A stretch of 51,138 nucleotides of DNA, taken from assembly GCF_016744255.1 (NCBI RefSeq), contig NZ_JADGES010000009.1, positions 1 to 51,138 of the forward strand, written 5' to 3'. The notes under the pieces were generated by a model, which saw nothing but the letters and a program-made list of their open reading frames with translations, had not been told where the DNA came from and did not search any database. Shown here one piece after another: positions 18,312 to 26,817 of this stretch. The DNA is from Maribacter sp. (lineage in GTDB: Bacteria; Bacteroidota; Bacteroidia; Flavobacteriales; Flavobacteriaceae). Each line of letters begins with the position of its first letter. The stretch's first letter is position 1. The position numbers were made by a program, and so were the translations under genes.

Positions 18312-20525
18312 TTATAATCTAGAATTTATATTATCTAACAACTGTTTGTAAGCAGGGTTGTCGGGAAATGATTCTAGTAAAAAAAGAGTGGTGTTTTTTG
18401 CTCCTTGCGTATTGTTCGTATTAATTTGATTAATAACTTTTAAATATAAAAGACGCTCACTGTTGGGAACTTCTTTTAACCCCTTTTCAATTACTGTCCT
18501 TGCGTCCTTATATTTCTGTTGTTCTTGTAGTTTTATACCGTAATTATAGAACGCATTAATTAGGATAGGCTTTTTTTCTGTAGCTAATTTTAAGTATTGT
18601 ATAGATTTTTGTGGTTGGTTAATTTCATTGTATAATAAGCCTAGCATAAAATGTGGATAACTCGAATGTGGCTCTTGAGAAGCCACCTTTAAGTAAAGCT
18701 CTTCAGCTTCTTTCGTTTTTCCTTGATTATATACAATTAAAGCTAAATTTAATCTTGAAAGATTGTAATAATTGTCAATGAAAATTGCGTTTCTATAGGC
18801 TTTTTCTGCAGCTGTTATGTCTCCTTTTGCGGCATGTAATAACCCAATTTTATGTTGTCCTGAGGGGAATTCGGAATTATTTTCTAATGAATTTTTAAGT
18901 TCTTTATTTGCTTTTTTGTATTCTCTATTTTGTGGTAAAGGAATGTTATTTGCCGCATAGAATTGGGCTGCAGATATTCTAACAGATCGTATGGAATCTA
19001 ATAATAAGGGTTGAATATAATTATTGGTATACTCGTTTGCATTTATTTTTTCTAATACAGCCACCGCTTCTTTTCTTACTAAAGGAGAACTGTCATTTAT
19101 AAAATGTAATATGTTGTTAATGTCTTGTTCAGATAAGTTTTGGTTTGCGTAATTGTAAAGAGCTGTGGCTCTAATTATTTCTGGGTAATTAGAGTTTTTT
19201 AGGATGGAGTGATAAGCATCAAAATTGCCATTAGTTCCTTCTAATAATAAATTGGAATAATGATTTTGGTCTGGTTCTCCAAATTTCAATTTTAAGAAGT
19301 TACTTGCCCAAACAGGACTTTTGTCTGTGTGGCACTTGTTGCATGCATTGGGTGTGTCGTATTTTATGCTTTGGTCTGGCCTTGGTACTCTAAAGCTATG
19401 GTCTCTTCGATAATCATTACCCATGTACGTTTTTCCATCCATATGGCAGTTTATGCATAAAGAAGCAGGAGTATCTTTTTTATGAAAATGATGCTCGGGT
19501 TCGTTGTAGGTAGGGACATGACAGCTTAAGCATAAATCGTTCCCCTGTTTTTTTAACTTTAAGGAGTGTACATCATGGCAATCTTTACAAGACACATTGT
19601 TGTGGTACATTTTGCTTTGTACAAAAGAGCCGTATACATATACTTCATCTTTTATCTGGCCGTCTAATTCATACAGAGGGTCAATGATTAAAGAAGGTGC
19701 GTAATGATCTAGATAGTGCCCTGTATAATCAAAATAGTCGGTATGTTGTGTGCGCCTAGAATGGCATCTTGCGCATTTCTGCACCACTTCTTTACTATCC
19801 ATGTTTTTTGTCATGTATAACTCGGGAGGCACCGTACTTTTAGATTTATTTTTGTAAAACTCTACATGTTTACTAGCTGGGCCATGGCAGGCCTCACAAC
19901 TTACATTTATAATACTATACGTTGTTTCGTAGCTTTGGGTGTTAGAATCGTATTTTTTTTGAAGATTAGTAGAGTGGCAATCTGCACACATGGAATTCCA
20001 TGACATACTTCCGCCACTCCAATGCATCCATTCATTGTGTTCAATTACTAAATTTGGTTGCAGATTAAACCATATGTTCTTATTGCTATCCCAAGCAACC
20101 ATTAGGCATTGGTAGCTCCCGTTAGGGAAGGCGATTAAATATTGTTGTAAAGGAAAAACTCCAAAAGTATATTTTATTTTAAAATCTTGGTATTTGCCAT
20201 TTCCTCCTTCTGTATTTACGTAAAAATTATTCCCTTTTTTTGTAAAAAGATAGTTTACGCCTTTGCTTTTAAAAGTAGTAGTATTAAAATCACCAAGAAC
20301 AGTTGTAGAATCGGCAATTTGCATGGCTAAATCATGGTCTGAGTTTTCCCAACGTGCATGTTCGTCATTGTGGCAAGATATGCAGGTCTCTGTGCCTGCA
20401 AAATGAGGAGTTATTTTTGTAGTGCTTTTTTCTTTAATTGGTACATATCCTTTGTCTTTGCAAGAAGTATTAAAGATGGCAAAAAGTGCAATAATTAATA
20501 GAGGTAGAATATTGTTTTTTGCCAT
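18312..20525 (-). CDS. Octaheme c-type cytochrome lipoprotein with HEAT/TPR repeats
   Basis: A protein of 737 residues. A lipoprotein signal peptide (hydrophobic 7-19, Cys22 in FNTSCKDKG) predicts export and lipid anchoring. Eight CxxCH heme motifs are present, in order CISCH (48-52), CADCH, CEACH, CARCH, CKDCH, CLSCH, CINCH and CNKCH, all in roughly the first 400 residues. The arrangement resembles cytochrome c554/NrfA-like multiheme electron carriers. A HEAT-like segment (PEIIRATALYNYA; SPLVRKEAVAVLEKI) and about five TPRs follow. Substrate or electron partner is unknown; no other respiratory gene is nearby. It is followed by rnpB on the other strand. Confidence 0.88.
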   Translation of the reverse strand: MAKNNILPLLIIALFAIFNTSCKDKGYVPIKEKSTTKITPHFAGTETCISCHNDEHARWENSDHDLAMQIADSTTVLGDFNTTTFKSKGVNYLFTKKGNNFYVNTEGGNGKYQDFKIKYTFGVFPLQQYLIAFPNGSYQCLMVAWDSNKNIWFNLQPNLVIEHNEWMHWSGGSMSWNSMCADCHSTNLQKKYDSNTQSYETTYSIINVSCEACHGPASKHVEFYKNKSKSTVPPELYMTKNMDSKEVVQKCARCHSRRTQHTDYFDYTGHYLDHYAPSLIIDPLYELDGQIKDEVYVYGSFVQSKMYHNNVSCKDCHDVHSLKLKKQGNDLCLSCHVPTYNEPEHHFHKKDTPASLCINCHMDGKTYMGNDYRRDHSFRVPRPDQSIKYDTPNACNKCHTDKSPVWASNFLKLKFGEPDQNHYSNLLLEGTNGNFDAYHSILKNSNYPEIIRATALYNYANQNLSEQDINNILHFINDSSPLVRKEAVAVLEKINANEYTNNYIQPLLLDSIRSVRISAAQFYAANNIPLPQNREYKKANKELKNSLENNSEFPSGQHKIGLLHAAKGDITAAEKAYRNAIFIDNYYNLSRLNLALIVYNQGKTKEAEELYLKVASQEPHSSYPHFMLGLLYNEINQPQKSIQYLKLATEKKPILINAFYNYGIKLQEQQKYKDARTVIEKGLKEVPNSERLLYLKVINQINTNNTQGAKNTTLFLLESFPDNPAYKQLLDNINSRL

Positions 20526-20724
20526 TAGAATAGCCTTTGTGTAAGTAATTACCTGAAAAATATTTTATCTAAAAAGGGTAAACAAAACAAAGAATAAAAG
20601 TACGCTTATATAGTGAAATAATAGAAAAGTATTACTGCTTTTTTCTATAAAAAGAATAGTGTATCTATTCGGAAAAAATAGGAAGTAATATAGGTAGTAT
20701 ATTTTTTAAGAATGTTTTTTTTAG

Positions 20725-21204
20725 CTAAAAATCCTCTTTAATAGTAATATTACAATTGTGCTTAATTTTAAAATTACAAGAATTAGCAATAAAACACATT
20801 TTGTTAGCTTCCTCGTGTAATTCTAGAGCTTTCGTTTTTTTTTGATTATTAGTTATAGTAATGGTAGGGTTTAAGGTTACGCTCGTAAATTGTCCACTGC
20901 CATTCGGTTTTTCTTCCATTATTCCTGTGGCATTATCGTAATAAGAAGTGATAATTATATTGTGAGCAGAACATAAATGGAGATACCAAAGCATATGGCA
21001 AGAAGAGATGGAGGATAAGAATAAATCTTCAGGATTGTAACGTGTTTTATCTCCTAAGAAGGAGGGGTCAGAAGAGCCATCTATTTCCGAAGATTTATGA
21101 TCTCCAGATATACTATGGTTTCTATTGTATGTTTTGTAGTTTTTTGTTCCAGAACCTTCGTTGCCAGTCCACTCAATTTTAATTTTGTAATTGTGTTTTT
21201 TCAT
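20725..21204 (-). CDS. OsmC/Ohr family protein
   Basis: A protein of 159 residues. The OsmC/Ohr family consists of cytosolic thiol peroxidases acting on organic hydroperoxides. The family pattern is visible: NPEDLFLSSISSCHMLWYLHLC with Cys69 (and Cys78), and a second pair in MCFIANSCNF (Cys137, Cys143). N-terminal WTGNEGSGT and ETxN-like YKTYNRNHSI are typical. Which cysteines form the catalytic pair is uncertain. It sits 23 bp downstream of rsmD on the same strand. Confidence 0.85.
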   Translation of the reverse strand: MKKHNYKIKIEWTGNEGSGTKNYKTYNRNHSISGDHKSSEIDGSSDPSFLGDKTRYNPEDLFLSSISSCHMLWYLHLCSAHNIIITSYYDNATGIMEEKPNGSGQFTSVTLNPTITITNNQKKTKALELHEEANKMCFIANSCNFKIKHNCNITIKEDF

Positions 21205-21227
21205 AACAAAGAATGTAGGTTAGTTTT

Positions 21228-21782
21228 TTATTGGTCAGTACCTTTTTTAAAAAAACTAAAAACACTACCACCATATCTTCTTTCGTTATTAAAATTATCT
21301 AAGGAAGATAAGTCGGTGTGTTTGGAGTGTTCTATAATTAGCAAACTGTCATCGTCATCAACAAGTAATTCGTTAGTAAAAACTAACTCCGGTAACTTCG
21401 CAAAGTCTTCGAAGGGTAGGTCGTAAGGAGGGTCAGCAAATATTATAGTGCTTTTTTGTTTTACATTTTTTAAAAAGGAAAATACGTCGCTCTTAATAGT
21501 GTTAATATTAAAATCTAATTCCTCAGAAATTTTATCAATATACTTTACGCATCCGTGATTAGCATCTACTGCAGTTAGTTGTGTTGTTCCTCTCGATGCA
21601 AATTCAAAGCTGATATTTCCAGTTCCAGCAAATAAATCTAGTAGAATAACATCTTCTAAGTAGTAGGTGTTGTTTAAAATATTAAACAGAGCTTCTTTTG
21701 CCATGTCCGTGGTGGGTCTAACAGGTAATTTTTTGGGAGCTTGTAAATATCTTCCTTTGTGTTTTCCAGAAATTATGCGCAT
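21228..21782 (-). CDS. rsmD: 16S rRNA (guanine966-N2)-methyltransferase RsmD
   Basis: SAM-dependent Rossmann methyltransferase modifying G966 of 16S rRNA. Of 184 residues, MRIISGKHKGRYL at the N-terminus, RPTTDMAKEALFNIL at 22-36, the SAM loop LDLFAGTGN at 48-56, and catalytic DPPY at 117-120 are all canonical. The start ATG overlaps the stop of the upstream gene by 1 nt (TAATG), indicating coupling. Confidence 0.95.
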   Translation of the reverse strand: MRIISGKHKGRYLQAPKKLPVRPTTDMAKEALFNILNNTYYLEDVILLDLFAGTGNISFEFASRGTTQLTAVDANHGCVKYIDKISEELDFNINTIKSDVFSFLKNVKQKSTIIFADPPYDLPFEDFAKLPELVFTNELLVDDDDSLLIIEHSKHTDLSSLDNFNNERRYGGSVFSFFKKGTDQ

Positions 21783-22615
21783 TATAGGGCGTTTATAACA
21801 GTGAAATCTATAGACTCAGTGTTAGATTCTTCAATAGGATGGTATGGGTTGTTTGGAATAAAAAGAGTTATATTTTTTATGTATTTGTAGCAAATATTAT
21901 ACAGAGCATCTTCTTCTTCAATAGAGCCAAAAAGTTTTAAAAGGATAGTTTCAGGATCTAAATGTAGTTGCTCTAAAGTAAAAAGAACATAGTATATAAA
22001 ATCTTCTTTGGTGTTGTAGTCGAAACAGTTATGTAATTTTAATTTTTTATTAGTAACAACGGTAATGTCCATTTGTTGTTCGGAAACATGAATATAGCAT
22101 GTTTCTTCTTTTTGAGAGTGTAAATTATTTAAAAGAGTGTGCACCATTACAGTACTGTGGTGTTTATATGTAAATTCACCAAAGAGGTCATATATATAGT
22201 TGTTTATGTTCATAAAAGGGACATAAACCGTAACTATTTCCTGGTTGTCTATTTCGTCGTAGGCTAATAAATCGTTTTCTAAAATTTTGGTGTTATAAGC
22301 TAAGTAGCTTTCTAATTCATTAGAATTAAATAGGGGGCTTGGAACCAAACTAAAAAGCGAGTTTTTATGTATAACAATTACTTCTGAGAATTCTTGGGAG
22401 TGTATTTTGTTCTTTTCTAGAATAGGTTGTAATTCTTGAAGTAAGCTATATGGATTTAATTCGTTATTAAATAATACATTTTTCGATTGTAGTATCTTAT
22501 TATTTATTGTGTCTATAACACAAAAAGAAAGTCCATTCAAGCTAACTTGAATGGACAATTTCTTAAAATTTTTATTACCTGTGATGATTCTATTATTTGT
22601 TTTTCTTTTTGTCAT
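21782..22615 (-). CDS. DUF3822-type protein
   Basis: Start chosen at ATG 22615 (MTKRKTNNRIITGNKNFKKLSIQ), giving 277 residues and a 23-nt overlap with the upstream gene; the longer frame to 22696 would overlap it by 104 nt. The protein resembles the Bacteroidetes DUF3822 family, which looks actin/ASKHA-like: repeated short beta strands (LSIQVSLNGLSFCVID near the start; TCYIHVSEQQMDITVVTNKKL in the middle). No function is known. Its constant position before rsmD is something I recall from flavobacteria. The stop overlaps the rsmD start. Confidence 0.78.
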   Translation of the reverse strand: MTKRKTNNRIITGNKNFKKLSIQVSLNGLSFCVIDTINNKILQSKNVLFNNELNPYSLLQELQPILEKNKIHSQEFSEVIVIHKNSLFSLVPSPLFNSNELESYLAYNTKILENDLLAYDEIDNQEIVTVYVPFMNINNYIYDLFGEFTYKHHSTVMVHTLLNNLHSQKEETCYIHVSEQQMDITVVTNKKLKLHNCFDYNTKEDFIYYVLFTLEQLHLDPETILLKLFGSIEEEDALYNICYKYIKNITLFIPNNPYHPIEESNTESIDFTVINAL

Positions 22616-23243
22616 AGATAGGAGGCCAGTTTCCACTAGTGCTAACTTCGTCCAAAGATCCAACTTTAATAGAAGAACCGTTAACTTCTTCAACACTCAT
22701 TTGACCATTTTCGCGATCAAGAAGTGTTTTAGGTTGATCAGATAAAACTATACTTTTTTCCACTTTCGCTTCAAAAACAGGGGCTTTGTACCCGCTTTTT
22801 TCAATTACCGCAGATTTCATAGTGAATTTCTCCCCTTTTGTTGCTCCAGGTACATTCATCATAGTCTTGTAGCGGTCATCTTTTTTGAATAAAGAATCGC
22901 GAACACCAACAAAGCCTAATGTGTCTATTATTTTTACTTCTTTTAAAACATCAATTTTATAGGTTTCATCAAATTCCATATAAGAAGAATCCCTCTGTTG
23001 TGTTATAGTGTATTTACCATTTTCAACAAATTTAATAAGACTATTGAAGTCATTTGCATATTTTCCTGTAACAGTTTTATAAGCTTCTTGCGAATTTCTA
23101 ATGTCTTTTAAATTAGAAATAACTTTAGCAAAACGTTCTTGTTTTACTTTTTTAAATTCGATTGGTCCTGTAACTGATTGATAAATAGCGTATCCTAATC
23201 CGATACAAGCAATCCAAAGTACAATTTGTATTATGGTCTTCAT
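22593..23243 (-). CDS. Membrane-anchored unknown protein, pseudopilin-like N-terminus
   Basis: A protein of 216 residues. One N-terminal membrane segment (IIQIVLWIACIGLGYAIYQSV, about 3-23) is followed by a long amphipathic helix (FKKVKQERFAKVISNLKDIRNSQEAYK) and a YANDFNSLIKFVENGKY stretch, an arrangement like type II pseudopilins but without a prepilin peptidase motif. The rest is a Lys/Asp/Val-rich extracytoplasmic domain ending Asn-Trp-Pro-Pro. It is first in a unit with the DUF3822-type gene and rsmD. Function is unknown. Confidence 0.75.
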   Translation of the reverse strand: MKTIIQIVLWIACIGLGYAIYQSVTGPIEFKKVKQERFAKVISNLKDIRNSQEAYKTVTGKYANDFNSLIKFVENGKYTITQQRDSSYMEFDETYKIDVLKEVKIIDTLGFVGVRDSLFKKDDRYKTMMNVPGATKGEKFTMKSAVIEKSGYKAPVFEAKVEKSIVLSDQPKTLLDRENGQMSVEEVNGSSIKVGSLDEVSTSGNWPPIYDKKKNK

Positions 23244-23344
23244 TCTGTAAGTGTTAATTATAATTCGTGGTTCTCACAAATCTACAATTTTTTTTTATTA
23301 GCAAAAGGTTTTCTCGAAAAAATCCTGATTATATTTGATGTTAT

Positions 23345-24778
23345 ATGAAATCTATGACCGATGCTTCTTTTTTCGCTTTACTAAAGTCGAAATTCCCACA
23401 TGAGCCAACTTTAAAACAAATTGTAGCATTGCAAAAGCTTGCTTCTTATGTTCTATCTAAGGAGAAAAATGAAGTTTTTTTATTGCGTGGTTTTGCCGGA
23501 ACAGGAAAAACAACTTTAATTGGAACTATGGTTAATAGCTTATGGGAAACAGCCATGAAAGCTGTTTTAATGGCTCCAACAGGTAGAGCGGCTAAGGTAA
23601 TGTCTAACTATTCCAAAACAAAAGCTTTTACTATTCATAGAAAAATTTACTTCCCCAAAAAGCAAAGTGGAGGTGGTGTACAGTTTGTAATGGCTCCTAA
23701 TAAACATAGAAATACTATTTTTATCGTAGATGAAGCTTCTATGATTCCTGATACACCTGCAGATTCTAAATTGTTTGAAAACGGTTCTTTATTAGACGAT
23801 TTAATTCAATTTGTTTATTCGGGACATAATTGTAAGCTTATTTTAATAGGAGATACAGCGCAGTTGCCTCCAGTACATTTAAGCTTAAGTCCTGCTTTGG
23901 ATCCGGATAAATTATCCTTAAACTATAATAAGGAGGTGGTAAAGTTAGAGCTAGATGAAGTAGTGAGACAAGCCGAAGATTCTGGCATCTTAGTGAATGC
24001 CACTTTGTTAAGAGAAGCATTAGAAGGTTCTTTTTACGATACGTTTAAGTTTAATTTACAATCGTTTGCAGATATTGTAAGACTACAGGATGGTTATGAA
24101 ATACAAGAGGCTATAGATACTTCTTATTCCGAAAACGGCAAAGAAGAAACTGCCTTTATAGTTCGTTCTAACAAAAGGGCAAACTTGTATAATGAGAATA
24201 TTCGGAGCAGAATTTTGTTTCTAGAAAATGAATTAGCTGTTGGGGATTATATGATGGTAGTTAAAAATAACTATTACTGGCTTAAGCCAGAATCTGAAGC
24301 TGGTTTTATAGCGAATGGTGATATTATAGAGATTTTAGAAATTTTTAGGTTTAAAGAAATTTATGGATTCAAATTTGCTGAAGTTAAAGTAGTTATGGTA
24401 GATTACCCTAATCAAAAACCTTTTGAAACAGTATTGTTGTTAGATACCATTAGTGCGGAGACTCCTTCATTATCCTATGAAGATGGTAATCGATTATACC
24501 AAGAAGTGATGAAAGATTTTGAGCATGAGACATCAAAATACAAGAAATTTTTAGGGGTTAAAAACAACAAGTTTTTTAATGCTTTACAGGTGAAGTTTTC
24601 TTATGCTATTACCTGTCATAAATCCCAAGGAGGGCAGTGGAATACTGTGTTTGTAGAGCAGCCTTATTTGCCAAATGGTATAGATAAGGAGTATTTAAGG
24701 TGGTTGTATACTGCGGTAACAAGAGCTAAAAAACAATTGTATTTAATTGGTTTTAAGAATGATTTTTTTGAAGAATAA
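23345..24778 (+). CDS. RecD/Dda-like superfamily 1B DNA helicase
   Basis: ATP-driven 5'-3' helicase of 477 residues. Motif I GFAGTGKTT is at 49-57, Ia LMAPTGRAAKVM near 75, II IVDEASMI near 122, III LIGDTAQLPPV near 165, and V/VI TCHKSQGGQWNTVFV and YTAVTRAKKQLYLIG near the C-terminus. The length and lack of N-terminal RecD domains fit stand-alone Dda/RecD-like helicases, not the RecBCD subunit. No recB or recC is nearby. It is divergent from the membrane-anchored unknown gene. Confidence 0.9.
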   Translation: MKSMTDASFFALLKSKFPHEPTLKQIVALQKLASYVLSKEKNEVFLLRGFAGTGKTTLIGTMVNSLWETAMKAVLMAPTGRAAKVMSNYSKTKAFTIHRKIYFPKKQSGGGVQFVMAPNKHRNTIFIVDEASMIPDTPADSKLFENGSLLDDLIQFVYSGHNCKLILIGDTAQLPPVHLSLSPALDPDKLSLNYNKEVVKLELDEVVRQAEDSGILVNATLLREALEGSFYDTFKFNLQSFADIVRLQDGYEIQEAIDTSYSENGKEETAFIVRSNKRANLYNENIRSRILFLENELAVGDYMMVVKNNYYWLKPESEAGFIANGDIIEILEIFRFKEIYGFKFAEVKVVMVDYPNQKPFETVLLLDTISAETPSLSYEDGNRLYQEVMKDFEHETSKYKKFLGVKNNKFFNALQVKFSYAITCHKSQGGQWNTVFVEQPYLPNGIDKEYLRWLYTAVTRAKKQLYLIGFKNDFFEE

Positions 24779-24807
24779 GTATTCCTTAAATTTAGAATAG
24801 AAATAGT

Positions 24808-25374
24808 ATGACAACAGAAACAATCTTAAGTATTTTTTTAGGAGTAGGTTTAGCTGCCTCTGTAGGTTTTAGAGTGTTCTTGCCTCTATTTGCATTGAGT
24901 TTGGCCTCTTATTTTAATGTATGGGAGCTTAATGAAAGTTGGGAATGGATAGGCAGTTTGGCAGCGGTAGTTACTCTGGGAGCAGCAACATTAATAGAGA
25001 TATTTGCATATTTTATTCCATGGGTAGATAACCTCTTAGATAGTTTTGCAGTACCTTTGGCAGCTATAGCTGGTACAGCGGTAATGGTGTCTACTGTGGC
25101 CAATTTGGATCCCGTGGTAACTTGGTCTCTTGCTATAATTGCAGGAGGAGGAACAGCAACTGCTATTAAAGGAGCAGGTGCAACAACAAGGTTGGCGTCA
25201 ACAGCAAGTACGGGTGGTTTGGCAAATCCAGTAGTAGCCACTGTAGAAACAGGAACAGCCATAGCAGTGACTGCAGCATCTATTTTTGCGCCTTATTTGG
25301 CAGCAGTATTGGTGATACTAATTTTAATAATCATATTCCGAATTTATAGAAAGATAAGACCTCGGAAGAGCTAA
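24808..25374 (+). CDS. DUF4126-like membrane protein
   Basis: A protein of 188 residues, very hydrophobic, with about four to five membrane segments (ILSIFLGVGLAASVGFRVFLPLF; IGSLAAVVTLGAATLIEIFAYF; an Ala/Gly-rich stretch 95-155; YLAAVLVILILIIIFRIY at the end) and a basic C-terminus. It matches what I know of DUF4126 proteins (GFRVFLPLFALSLA, PWVDNLLDSFAVPLAAIAG). Function is unknown. It is 29 bp after the helicase gene and 18 bp before kdsB. Confidence 0.82.
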   Translation: MTTETILSIFLGVGLAASVGFRVFLPLFALSLASYFNVWELNESWEWIGSLAAVVTLGAATLIEIFAYFIPWVDNLLDSFAVPLAAIAGTAVMVSTVANLDPVVTWSLAIIAGGGTATAIKGAGATTRLASTASTGGLANPVVATVETGTAIAVTAASIFAPYLAAVLVILILIIIFRIYRKIRPRKS

Positions 25375-25392
25375 TTTAATACCCAATTAAAA

Positions 25393-26121
25393 GTGAAAAT
25401 AATAGCAATGATTCCCGCACGTTATGCTGCATCTAGATTTCCGGCAAAACTAATGCAAGATTTAGCGGGTAAACCAGTAATAGTACGGACCTATGAAGCT
25501 GCGATAAATACACAATTGTTTGATGAAGTTTATGTAGTAACAGATAGCGATATAATCTATGAAACTATAGAAAAAGCAGGGGGCAAAGTTCTTAAAAGTA
25601 TCGAAGAGCACGATTGTGGAAGTGATCGTATTGCAGAGGCTGTAACCGATTTGGACGTAGATATTATTGTAAATGTACAAGGTGATGAGCCTTTTACAGA
25701 TAAAGAGAGTTTGGTAAGTGTTTTAGATGTGTTTAAAAAGGATCCAAAAAAAGAAATAGATTTAGCATCCTTGATGGTAAGGATTACCGATTTAGAGGAA
25801 ATAAATAATCCAAACACTGTAAAAGTAATAGTAGATAATAACAATAGAGCATTATATTTTTCGCGTTCGCCAATTCCGTATCCAAGAGATAAAGAAGTGG
25901 AAAGTGTGTATTTTAAACATAAAGGAATTTATGCCTTTAGAAAAAGTGCGCTTATGGACTTTCAACGCCTACCCATGTTAATGTTAGAGGCGGTAGAGAA
26001 GATAGAGGCTATTCGTTATTTAGAGTATGGTAAAACCATTAAAATGGTAGAAACTACAGTGAGTGGTATAGAAATAGATACCCCGGAAGATTTAAAAAGA
26101 GCAAGAGCGGAATGGAAGTAG
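25393..26121 (+). CDS. kdsB: 3-deoxy-manno-octulosonate cytidylyltransferase
   Basis: Activates Kdo as CMP-Kdo for lipid A/LPS inner core. It has 242 residues. [15 protein letters not shown] at 7-21 is the nucleotide-binding loop; NVQGDEPF near 96 and the HKGIYAF / [14 protein letters not shown] segments complete the signature. The start is GTG at 25393 ([11 protein letters not shown]). The stop overlaps the next gene by 10 nt. It lies two genes upstream of a Kdo-modifying oxidase. Confidence 0.96.
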   Translation: MKIIAMIPARYAASRFPAKLMQDLAGKPVIVRTYEAAINTQLFDEVYVVTDSDIIYETIEKAGGKVLKSIEEHDCGSDRIAEAVTDLDVDIIVNVQGDEPFTDKESLVSVLDVFKKDPKKEIDLASLMVRITDLEEINNPNTVKVIVDNNNRALYFSRSPIPYPRDKEVESVYFKHKGIYAFRKSALMDFQRLPMLMLEAVEKIEAIRYLEYGKTIKMVETTVSGIEIDTPEDLKRARAEWK

Positions 26122-26810
26122 ATTATGGAAATATAAAAGTTATTGGTTTTGATGCAGATGATACTCTTTGGGTGAATGAAACTTATTTTAGAGACGCAGA
26201 AGAAGAATTTGCAGCTTTATTAGAAGGGTATGAAACCAAAAATAAGATAGATCAGGAGCTTTTTAAAGTGGAAATTAAAAACTTAGAACTATATGGTTAT
26301 GGTGTTAAAGGTTTTATGTTATCTATGGTAGAAGCAGCTATGGAACTTTCGAATAATAAAGTTTCGCAAAAAACAATATCTAAAATACTAGAGATAGGTA
26401 AAAGAATGATTTCGCACCCTGTGGAATTGTTAGATGGAGTAGAAGAGGTATTACAAACGTTACAATCTAAATATAGATTAATTGTTTTAACGAAAGGCGA
26501 TTTATTAGATCAGGAGAGAAAGTTAGAGCGTTCTGGACTATCTAAATATTTTCATCATGTAGAGGTATTGAGTGATAAAAAGGAAAAAAACTATTCTAAC
26601 TTACTAGAACATTTAGAAATTGAAGTGTCCGAGTTTTTAATGATAGGAAACTCTTTAAAGTCAGATGTTTTGCCACTGGTTAATATAGGAGCAAAAGCTG
26701 TTCACGTTCCTTTCCATACCACATGGCAGCATGAGCAGGTAGAAGAAGTGGATGATGAGGCTGAGTTTTTAACATTGCATAGTTTAGCTGAAATAACGCC
26801 ATATTTGTAA
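26112..26810 (+). CDS. HAD-superfamily phosphatase
   Basis: A protein of 232 residues. HAD motif [10 protein letters not shown] (about 12-20), a helical cap, motif [10 protein letters not shown] near 121, Lys in the KKEKNY region and motif [12 protein letters not shown] near 180. YjjG-like architecture. It overlaps kdsB by 10 nt and precedes kdnB by 7 bp, so a substrate in the Kdo pathway (for example a sugar phosphate) is possible but unproven; broad-specificity nucleotide phosphatase is the alternative. Confidence 0.88.
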   Translation: MEVDYGNIKVIGFDADDTLWVNETYFRDAEEEFAALLEGYETKNKIDQELFKVEIKNLELYGYGVKGFMLSMVEAAMELSNNKVSQKTISKILEIGKRMISHPVELLDGVEEVLQTLQSKYRLIVLTKGDLLDQERKLERSGLSKYFHHVEVLSDKKEKNYSNLLEHLEIEVSEFLMIGNSLKSDVLPLVNIGAKAVHVPFHTTWQHEQVEEVDDEAEFLTLHSLAEITPYL

Positions 26811-26817
26811 GATTATA

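Noticed and set aside
22616-22696. Longer N-terminus of the DUF3822-type gene
   Set aside because: It would overlap the upstream gene by 104 nt and reads as low-complexity leucine-rich; ATG 22615 is more natural.
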